Source: Nansenia antarctica (lineage: Eukaryota > Chordata > Actinopteri > Argentiniformes > Microstomatidae). From it: a DNA stretch of 64,000 bases. The stretch covers positions 41,830,058 through 41,894,057 of the forward strand of contig OZ022347.1 in assembly GCA_963989245.1 (NCBI GenBank), in the 5' to 3' direction. Both the position numbers and the translations under genes were made by a program. The notes under the pieces are model-generated. The model saw only the letters and a list, made by a program, of their open reading frames with translations, did no database searches and was not told the DNA's origin. Position 1 is the stretch's first letter, and every line of letters begins with the position of its first letter. Of this stretch, positions 56,860 to 64,000 are shown piece by piece.

Positions 56860-57310
56860 CCTCCCACTTTACCGACTGAACTGGTTCATGGAGGTCACAG
56901 ACCATAACATCATATCATAACACATTTTTTTTCTTTTTTTTTCTTTTCAATAGTCCAGCTTTACTTGCCAATCACGAAGAATGCCAATGTCACTGTTCAG
57001 GCACCTCCCCTGACAGAGGTGTAGTGTTCTGTCATGGTTTGGTTCATGAGTGTGGATTCAACTTCTTACTTCGTGTATGTGCAAGTGTGTTAGACATGGT
57101 GGCAGCGCATGGCGTTCACCAACCAGCCTAAAGGGGTTTGGGGCGGTGACGTCCTGAGGCAGTGTCTACAGAACCAGGGGGATTGGGCGATGTCAGTCGA
57201 CGAGGCCAGTGTCAGGCCTAGGAAGGCCACTAGTCTTCCACGGGGATGAGGACCACAAGTCGATCCCTCAAGTATCACCTTCCAGTCCGGTTCGTCCAAG
57301 GAGCAGACTG
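56860..57310 (-). other. Untranslated 3' region of the LTR element
   Basis: Between the pol stop and the 3' LTR. It contains a T-rich tract at 56923-56947 (A-rich on the coding strand) and a 69-codon minus-strand frame without a recognised domain, possibly a decayed C-terminal pol segment. Confidence 0.5.
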
Positions 57311-58714
57311 TTAGGGTTCACATTTTCGACAGTCTTCTTGTTCTTTTGCCCTGGCGTCAATCGGTCTTTCGTTAGTTAGGTTAGCCGCTTGGTAGAAGAG
57401 GGTTTGGAGTTTACTCCAGGTGAGCGAGCCTATCGTCCCTCCAAGGCTTGAGAGTGCTCTCTTCATGAGCTTTACTGCGGCTTCAGCAGCCCCATTGCGA
57501 TGAGGTGCGTCGGCCGGGTGAAAGTCCCATGCCCACACTGTTCTTTTCTTAACGGCATCCTTGATTCCGAAAGGGCCAAAGAGGTCAAGCGTGGTGTATT
57601 CAAATGGGCCAGCACGCTGTGAGCGCTCTGGTGGCAGGTCGCTCATCATCTGCTGGCACAATCTCCCTTTCTGTTTACGGCAGGTGACGCACTCGTTCAC
57701 AGCTTTCTTTACCGTTCTTTGGCCTTGCACTACCCCCGCCTTCTTCCTTGTGCGCAGCAGTGTGGTGGCAATGCCTTCATGGTTCCTTTCATGGGCTTCT
57801 CTCGTTAGTAGGGTGGCTAGCCATGAATGGAATGGGATTAGAGGAACGGCTGTCCCGTCTTCAATCCAGGACTGGATTCTGCCTCCACAGAGAAGGAGTC
57901 CCGTGTTCTTATCCTTGTGGACCACCAAGCGGTCCAGGGTCGAGTCATGGAACTCAAAGCCATCTTGGGCTGCGAGGGCCAGGTCTTGGAAGGCTCCTGC
58001 TCTTTCCTCAGCGGACAGTATGGAGCCGTTTGCCTCCCACTTTAGTGGGTCCGGAGCCTGGCGTCTCCTTCTCAGCCAGGTCTCTGCGGCTCGTCGGGTC
58101 CGGGCTATGGTTCCACAATGCTTTGACAAGGAACTGAATTGTTGAGGCTCCACAAGGCGCACCAGTCCAATGCCCCAGGGTCTTCTCTGTTTGCCTGCCT
58201 CTTGCAACTGCTTATTAAGTTTGGTGTGATCAGTTCCCAACTTCTGCTGCCCACTGAACTCCTTACGGCTGCTGTCAAACTCCTGGCTCAACCTGCTGTT
58301 CTCCTCCTGCAGGGACACCAGAGACTGGGAGTTCACAGAAGCAACTTCCTTCAGCTCCTCAATCTCCTGGCACAGGCTACTGATCTTCAGGTTCTCTGAG
58401 CTGAGCTGCTCCTTGGACTTGCTGAGCTCTTCCTGGTACCTGGAATTCTGCTGATTCAGGGACTCCAACTGACTTTGCATCTCCTGTTTGGCACTGCGGA
58501 ACTCCTCCAGCAGGGCCTCGCTCTTCTCCTGCTGCAGACGGCATTTCTCTTGTGTCAGCTGTTCCAGGGCCTCTGAAGTCTTCCCTGAGGTCTCGGCTGC
58601 TTCAAGCTGCTTGGAAAGAGCATTTTTGAGTTGGGCCTCAAGCTGGGTAAGTATATTTTTCTCCTCCGCTTGAGCCAGGACAGTCTCTTTGTATGCCATT
58701 GATGCTGATCTCAT
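57311..58714 (-). CDS. Coiled coil fused to partial BEL/Pao integrase (467 aa)
   Basis: Residues 1-12 (MRSASMAYKETV) look like the pol linker. Residues ~13-176 form an uninterrupted heptad-rich coiled coil (LTQLEAQLKNALSKQLEAA, LQQEKSEALLEEF, LKISSLCQEIEELKEV) unlike any retrotransposon enzyme. From ~177 the frame is pol again: LVEPQQFSSLSKHCGTIA, the HHCC zinc finger (H298, H302, C332, C335), and the first catalytic Asp (D367 in TTLDLFGPF). A deletion near residue 382 removes the second Asp, and the frame resumes at FHPADAPHRNG with the Glu (E401). The coil origin is unknown; it resembles golgin/kinectin-type host proteins only in general character. Integrase activity is not expected. Confidence 0.8.
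   Translation of the reverse strand: MRSASMAYKETVLAQAEEKNILTQLEAQLKNALSKQLEAAETSGKTSEALEQLTQEKCRLQQEKSEALLEEFRSAKQEMQSQLESLNQQNSRYQEELSKSKEQLSSENLKISSLCQEIEELKEVASVNSQSLVSLQEENSRLSQEFDSSRKEFSGQQKLGTDHTKLNKQLQEAGKQRRPWGIGLVRLVEPQQFSSLSKHCGTIARTRRAAETWLRRRRQAPDPLKWEANGSILSAEERAGAFQDLALAAQDGFEFHDSTLDRLVVHKDKNTGLLLCGGRIQSWIEDGTAVPLIPFHSWLATLLTREAHERNHEGIATTLLRTRKKAGVVQGQRTVKKAVNECVTCRKQKGRLCQQMMSDLPPERSQRAGPFEYTTLDLFGPFGIKDAVKKRTVWAWDFHPADAPHRNGAAEAAVKLMKRALSSLGGTIGSLTWSKLQTLFYQAANLTNERPIDARAKEQEDCRKCEP
58187..58678 (-). other. Captured coiled-coil coding segment
   Basis: About 490 bp, intronless, inserted in frame where RT and RNase H should be. Codons are rich in CAG, GAG and CTG, as in vertebrate coiled-coil genes. 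The boundaries are inferred from where the translation stops and resumes looking like pol. Confidence 0.65.
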
Positions 58715-58758
58715 GCTCCTTGCGAGGTGAGTGTCAGAGCGGTGGACAGCCAGGTTGA

Positions 58759-61122
58759 CTACCTCAATGAGGTTGGGATGGGTTCCACCAACGGTTTGCC
58801 CAGTGGGCCGTCCCAGAGGACGAGGTCTCCCACAATCTTGGTTGGCTGGGGAACAAGACGACCTTCACGGTGACTGATAAGGAGGTCTATCTTCTCAGGA
58901 CGGACCAGTTCGTCAGTGGCAACGTCAGGGAAGAATTTCTGCAATTGCCTGGGCGAGACCGGCTGGTTCACCTCTGCGATGCTCTCCAGTCCGTAGCAGA
59001 GGATTTTATGCTCTGCCACCTTTCCTTTGGGGGTTTTCATCCTCAGTCGCAGAGGGTACCTTTTTGTCACAATCGTCTTCCTCATACCCCCGATACCATG
59101 AATAATCAGCTTGATATCCTCGCCGCATAGACCAAGACGACCGGCTGCTTCGTTGGTAATGTAGTTCGTGTCGGAGGCGAGGTCGATCAGAGTGCCGATG
59201 AGGCAGCCAGAATTTGTTGTCGCATTCAGCAGCATCATCACTACAGGGTGTTCCTTCTGTCCAACTCCATCTCCAGCATTGGTGCATACAGTCGACGAGA
59301 CTTTGTTCGAAAATACTTTCTTGTATTTGTCTCTTTGTTCTGGAGTAAGCTCTGCCAGGAATTCCTCCTGCTTGTCGGTTAGGCCAAGCTCCTTCCCTCC
59401 AACCTTTGTACTGCTGTCCACCTCACTGCTGTAATCCTTCTTCGGGGTAGGTGGCTTAGGACAGAGAAGATAATTATGGTCTGAAATCCCTCCTCTCCGA
59501 CAGTCTACTTTTGTGCAAAGGTATCTTGGAGTACACCCGTTGCCATCCTTAGCGTGAGCCTGCAAGCACTTGAAGCATGACCCAATCTTCTTCAGATGGG
59601 CTCTTTTGTCTGCAAGATCTTGACCCTTGAAGGCCCTGCATGCAAATAGTCTGTCGGCGTGAGCGTCGTCTCCACACACAGTGCAGCTTGGATGATCGTC
59701 CTCCTGGCCCGTTGTAGACCTTGTGGAAGCCTTCCTCAGGTAATCCTTGAAATGGTCACCTCTTGTGTCTGATGAGCTTTTCTCCACGACATCTTTCTCC
59801 ATGCGGCTTGGCTCCAACTGGTCCAATTCCTCCAGAATTTCCTCCTGCCTCTTCAGGAATTCCAGGAGGCAGTCAAAGTGGTTTAGTGGAGAGAACATGT
59901 TTACAGGGTTGGTTTTGTGCACGATCCACTCTTTTTTAAGTGAACTTGGAAGCTTGCTCTCCAGAGACCGGCAGACCACACGGTTCTTTACGGCGTCTTC
60001 TTCTCCAAGTATCTGAAGGTTACACAGCGCTCTCTCCACAGCCTGAATCAGTTCAATAGTTCTTCTGGGATTGTTCCCTTTGATGGAAGGAAGTGCCTGG
60101 ACCTCGTTGGTGATCAGCCAGACTATCTCCGCCTTGTTCCCATACTTGTTGTCCAGCAGCCTGAACACATCGTCAGCGGAACCGCAACTGGATAGTACGA
60201 GATCCCTTTTGACCCTTTCATTTAGGCTGCTTAGTAGATGGAACTTTCTCACACTTTCTGCTCCCTGTGGGTTACCTAATTGCTGCAAGTCCTCCCATTC
60301 GGTTTTCCACCGGTAGTAGTCTCTCATGTCACCGGAGAAAGTGGGTAGCCGTGCCCTTTCAAGGCTGATGTAAGGCTTGGAGTCAAAGGCTTTCCTGACG
60401 TTGGGTTCTGGCTTGGAGTCGACAGGCTCGTCAGGGAGAGAGTGGGGAGCTGGTTTTCTTGGAGCCTCCGTTGGGTCAGCCTTGCTGCCCTTTGCTGCAC
60501 CATCTAATAGCTCCTCTTCCAGCTTGTCAGACAATGCCAGGACCCTCTTCCTTACTTTCTCGTAACACATTTCCAGATCCACCACCCTAGAGCCAGGAAT
60601 CAACCCTTTCCATTCCACCAACATGTCTCCGAGGTCAGTGACCTCTCTGTCCAGTTTTTTATTTCTCACCCTACGGTTCTTGATTGGTTGCTGAGGGTCG
60701 GTCTCGTCTTCCTCAGCCTGAGTAATTGCAGACTCAGTGATTTCGGCCTGGGCATGAAACATGTTATTGGCGTAGCCATCCCAAAAGGCATCTTGGGTGG
60801 TTTGTTTCACTTCGAGGTATCTTTCCTCGCACTCAGCTGTCTGCTTATCGACTTCAACTGCAGACGATTTGATCGTCGCCTCGGTCGATTCCCTCAGAGC
60901 TTGGGCATACTCGAGCCCCGCCTCGATTACTTTAGAGAAGTCTGCCCTGAAGCACTTCCATTCAATTAGAATTTCGTTAGGTTCCAAGAGTCCACTTTTA
61001 GTGAGAGCATTTCCCCTTTTAGTGAATAACATTTGTGCTCTTGATCGCACACTCTTGAGTTTTTTCAAGTCCTCCATCTCAGTTCCTTTTCTGTTGACTG
61101 GAGAACCGACCGTTACTACCAA
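58759..61122 (-). CDS. BEL/Pao gag-protease polyprotein (787 aa)
   Basis: An intact frame. The N-terminal 240 residues are charged and helical (MEDLKKLKSVRSRAQML). Then comes the gag region typical of Pao elements (LPTFSGDMRDYYRWKTEW, residues 259-277). Cys/His-rich zinc-binding motifs lie at ~480-555 (CTVC, CFKC, CTKVDC). An aspartic protease of the Pao type follows (TLIDLASDTNYI, D647 region, IHGIGG). It ends at a TGA/TAG-type stop after PIPTSLR, where one base change relative to the pol frame (near 58795) separates it from the downstream frame. Gag would form the particle and bind RNA; the protease would mature it. Confidence 0.88.
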   Translation of the reverse strand: MVVTVGSPVNRKGTEMEDLKKLKSVRSRAQMLFTKRGNALTKSGLLEPNEILIEWKCFRADFSKVIEAGLEYAQALRESTEATIKSSAVEVDKQTAECEERYLEVKQTTQDAFWDGYANNMFHAQAEITESAITQAEEDETDPQQPIKNRRVRNKKLDREVTDLGDMLVEWKGLIPGSRVVDLEMCYEKVRKRVLALSDKLEEELLDGAAKGSKADPTEAPRKPAPHSLPDEPVDSKPEPNVRKAFDSKPYISLERARLPTFSGDMRDYYRWKTEWEDLQQLGNPQGAESVRKFHLLSSLNERVKRDLVLSSCGSADDVFRLLDNKYGNKAEIVWLITNEVQALPSIKGNNPRRTIELIQAVERALCNLQILGEEDAVKNRVVCRSLESKLPSSLKKEWIVHKTNPVNMFSPLNHFDCLLEFLKRQEEILEELDQLEPSRMEKDVVEKSSSDTRGDHFKDYLRKASTRSTTGQEDDHPSCTVCGDDAHADRLFACRAFKGQDLADKRAHLKKIGSCFKCLQAHAKDGNGCTPRYLCTKVDCRRGGISDHNYLLCPKPPTPKKDYSSEVDSSTKVGGKELGLTDKQEEFLAELTPEQRDKYKKVFSNKVSSTVCTNAGDGVGQKEHPVVMMLLNATTNSGCLIGTLIDLASDTNYITNEAAGRLGLCGEDIKLIIHGIGGMRKTIVTKRYPLRLRMKTPKGKVAEHKILCYGLESIAEVNQPVSPRQLQKFFPDVATDELVRPEKIDLLISHREGRLVPQPTKIVGDLVLWDGPLGKPLVEPIPTSLR

Positions 61123-61407
61123 TGGGGTCCTTTAATTGGGACTTTGTTCCACTTTGTTGGTGTTGGTCCTTATCCTAGTTCAACAGGAATTCTGGTGGTT
61201 GACTCGTGTAAGCTCCTGGTCGAAATTATCGGCCGTTTGAGTTGATTGTTTGTTTGATGGGGCTTAAGCTTTGCCCATTGGTTCCAGTATTAGGTTGGCC
61301 GGGCCTGGGTTGGCTGTGCCTCCTTGGTGAGACTGAGAGCCGCGGTTCGTTAGTCCGTGGCTGCTCTTTGCTGCACTAATCCAGTGCAGTGGGCCTCGGT
61401 TTATAAC
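61123..61407 (-). other. 5' leader of the LTR element
   Basis: About 285 bp between the 5' LTR and the gag start. I did not find a convincing tRNA primer-binding site immediately after the LTR; a CACTGGATTAGTGCAG stretch lies about 25 bp inside. Confidence 0.5.
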
Positions 61408-61958
61408 TGTTCGGTTCTGTATCCCCACCGAACGGGGTGCCAAGAGATCAAACGTTGGAATAACTCAATTTGGTAATTTGTGGTTTATTGCAGTATAAAA
61501 TGTTCACCACAGTCAGTAGCAGTAGCATTTGCAGTAGCAGGTTATAAACCTAAATGTAAACGAAATATAAATGTAGATAACAGTCATGCAATGTATCAGA
61601 ATATCAAGTCATTTAGAAACATTCTCTTAATATTACAGAACAACATAACCCAGCAGAGCAGTAAATACATTCGTTTTGTCATTTAGAAACATTCTCTTAA
61701 TATTACAGAACAACATAACCCTGCAGAGCAGTAAATACATTCGTTTTGTCATTTAGAAACTTTCTCTTAATATTACAGAACAACATAACCCTGCAGAGCA
61801 GTAAATACATTAGTTTTGTCTTACCGGTAGCGTGTCCCTCTTGACTACTATGATAAACACAAGGCAGTTTCCGCCATTTTATCCCCGAAGCCCCTCCCAC
61901 ATTGTGGATATCCGGGTTTGGAAGTTAACCCCTTACAGTCACCCTAGTGAACGCAACA
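61408..61958 (-). repeat. 5' LTR (551 bp) with three 70-bp repeats
   Basis: It is essentially identical to the 3' LTR, but the 70-bp unit occurs only three times (61610-61819); the 140-bp length difference equals exactly two units. One base differs in the last unit (ACTTTCTC versus ACATTCTC). AATAAA on the minus strand is at 61484-61489. Confidence 0.9.
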
Positions 61959-64000
61959 GTCATGGTGGTGTTATAGAGAGGTCATGATGGTGTTATAGAG
62001 AGGTCATGATGGTGTTATAGAGAGGTCATGGTGGTGTTATAGAGAGGTCATGATGGTGTTATAGAGAGTTCATGGTGGTGTTATAGAGAGGTCATGGTGG
62101 TGTTATAGAGAGGTCAGAGGTCATGATGGTGTTATAGAGAGGTCATGATGGTGTTATAGAGAGGTCATGATGGTGTTATAGAGAGGTCATGGTGGTGTTA
62201 TAGAGAGGTCATGGTGGTGTTATAGAGAGGTCATGATGGTGTTATAGAGAGGTCATGATGGTGTTATAGAGAGGTCATGGTGGTGTTATAGAGAGGTCAT
62301 GGTGGTGTTATAGAGAGGTCATGATGGTGTTATAGAGAGGTCATGATGGTGTTATAGAGAGGTCATGATGGTGTTATAGAGAGGTCATGATGGTGTTATA
62401 GAGAGGTCATGATGGTGTTATAGAGAGGTCATGATGGTGTTATAGAGAGGTCATGATGGTGTTATAGAGAGGTCATGATGGTGTTATAGAGAGGTCATGA
62501 TGGTGTTATAGAGAGGTCATGGTGGTGTTATAGAGAGGTCATGATGGTGTTATAGAGAGGTCATGGTGGTGTTATAGAGAGGTCATGGTGGTGTTATAGA
62601 GAGGTCATGGTGGTGTTATAGAGAGGTCATGATGGTGTTATAGAGAGGTCAGAGGTCATGATGGTGTTATAGAGAGGTCAGAGTTCATGGTGGTGTTATA
62701 GAGGTCATGATGGTGTTATAGAGAGGTCAGAGGTCATGGTGGTGTTATAGAGAGGTCATGATGGTGTTATAGAGAGGTCATGGTGGTGTTATAGAGAGGT
62801 CATGGTGGTGTTATAGAGAGGTCATGGTGGTGTTATAGAGAGGTCATGATGGTGTTATAGAGAGGTCATGATGGTGTTATAGAGAGGTCATGGTGGTGTT
62901 ATAGAGAGGTCATGATGGTGTTATAGAGAGGTCAGAGGTCATGGTGGTGTTATAGAGAGGTCATGGTGGTGTTATAGAGAGGTCAGAGGTCATGATGGTG
63001 TTATGGAGAGGTCATGATGGTGTTATAGAGAGGTCATGGTGGTGTTATAGAGAGGTCATGGTGGTGTTATAGAGAGGTCAGAGGTCATGATGGTGTTATA
63101 GAGAGGTCATGGTGATGTTATAGAGAGGTCATGATGGTGTTATAGAGAGGTCAGAGGTCATGATGGTGTTATAGAGAGGTCATGATGGTGTTATAGAGAG
63201 GTCAGAGGTCATGGTGGTGTTATAGAGAGGTCATGATGGTGTTATAGAGAGGTCATGATGGTGTTATAGAGAGGTCATGGTGGTGTTATAGAGAGGTCAG
63301 AGGTCATGATGGTGTTATAGAGAGGTCAGAGGTCATGATGGTGTTATAGAGAGGTCATGATGGTGTTATAGAGAGGTCAGAGGTCATGATGGTGTTATAG
63401 AGAGGTCATGATGGTGTTATAGAGAGGTCATGGTGGTGTTATAGAGAGGTCAGAGGTCATGATGGTGTTATAGAGAGGTCATGGTGGTGTTATAGAGAGG
63501 TCAGAGGTCATGATGGTGTTATGGAGAGGTCATGATGGTGTTATAGAGAGGTCATGGTGGTGTTATAGAGAGGTCATGGTGGTGTTATAGAGAGGTCAGA
63601 GGTCATGATGGTGTTATAGAGAGGTCATGGTGGTGTTATAGAGAGGTCATGGTGGTGTTATAGAGAGGTCATGATGGTGTTATAGAGAGGTCAGAGGTCA
63701 TGATGGTGTTATAGAGGGGTCATGGTGGTGTTATAGAGAGGTCATGATGGTGTTATAGAGAGGTCATGATGGTGTTATAGAGAGGTCATGATGGTGTTAT
63801 AGAGAGGTCAGAGGTCATGATGGTGTTATAAAGAGGTCATGATGGTGTTATAGAGAGGTCATGGTGGTGTTATAGAGAGGTCATGGTGGTGTTATAGAGA
63901 GGTCATGATGGTGTTATAGAGAGGTCATGATGGTGTTATAGAGAGGTCATGATGGTGTTATAGAGAGGTCAGAGGTCATGGTGGTGTTATAGAGAGGTCA
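61959..64000. repeat. Minisatellite of 22/29-bp units, right part
   Basis: Same units as 55132-56163 in the same orientation, continuing to the window end. About 17 units carry the 7-bp AGAGGTC expansion. A rare TTATGGAGAGG variant occurs at about 63001 and 63519, 518 bp apart, within matching neighbourhoods. Confidence 0.95.

Larger units (their letters stand above)
56164..61963 (-). mobile_element. BEL/Pao-like LTR retrotransposon with captured coiled coil
   Basis: The element 56169-61958 has LTRs beginning TGTTCGG and ending GCAACA. It is flanked by the 5-bp duplication GTCAT (56164-56168, 61959-61963). It is transcribed on the minus strand: 5' LTR 61408-61958, gag-protease, a coiled coil in place of RT/RNase H, a partial integrase, a purine tract, and 3' LTR 56169-56859. 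The LTRs are almost identical except for repeat number, so insertion was recent. It lacks RT and a full integrase, so it must have moved, if at all, using enzymes from a complete relative. Confidence 0.88.

Noticed and set aside
57561..58673. Plus-strand frames opposite the integrase and coiled coil
   Set aside because: They are shadows of the GC-rich minus-strand frame with no domain of their own.

Overview
The window reads as nuclear DNA from a teleost fish. It has spliced genes with GT-AG introns, no operons, and abundant micro- and minisatellites. It carries a mixture typical of fish genomes: many hAT elements, L2/CR1- and L1-type LINEs, an endogenous-retrovirus fragment and a BEL/Pao LTR retrotransposon. 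A multi-C2H2 zinc-finger gene has the short acidic N-terminus common in fish. The species cannot be fixed from the sequence alone. Most of the window is transposon, much of it nested, and there are only two candidate host-type genes.

Layout. 1-2669: the tip of one hAT element (1-264) inserted into a decayed ZBED5/SCAND3-like hAT transposase. 2738-8522: a spliced Ulp1/SENP-like cysteine-protease gene or remnant (2951-6050), an L1 tail with clean target-site duplication, a mariner-like fragment and a LINE 3' end; all lie between two inverted 54-bp arms. 9594-10611: a hAT MITE. 10710-21514: a nest in which successive elements keep recognisable terminal repeats and target-site duplications; its core is a ZBED1-like hAT whose internal segment is tandemly repeated. 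21788-29150: further hAT elements (one family present three times in the window) and pieces of an unrecognised protein split by one of them. 29190-38797: an endogenous-retrovirus pol remnant (protease at 35.5-35.95 kb, RNase H/integrase at 29.2-30.4 kb) riddled by L2, hAT, MITE and L1 insertions. 38803-44396: a TTF/ZMYM-like hAT fragment, a Harbinger-like element and an L2 LINE.

45396-50320 is the clearest gene: a two-coding-exon C2H2 zinc-finger gene with an acidic repeat-rich first exon and about 16 complete fingers before a frameshift. A second indel restores the frame for the last two fingers. A 1.58-kb hAT sits in its 3' flank. 50.3-55.1 kb holds small repeats, two minisatellites, a LINE tail and about 2.5 kb of unassigned sequence with a 142-nt hairpin.

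55132-64000 is a large minisatellite of 22/29-bp units, interrupted at 56169-61958 by a young BEL/Pao-like LTR retrotransposon on the minus strand (5-bp duplication GTCAT). The element keeps gag-protease, but the expected reverse transcriptase/RNase H region is absent. In its place is about 490 bp encoding a long coiled coil, fused in frame to an integrase fragment that has its own internal deletion. This apparent capture of host coiled-coil sequence is the most unusual object in the window. The 29-bp repeat variant also creates perfect DR1 nuclear-receptor-type motifs (AGGTCA-G-AGGTCA) many times over.
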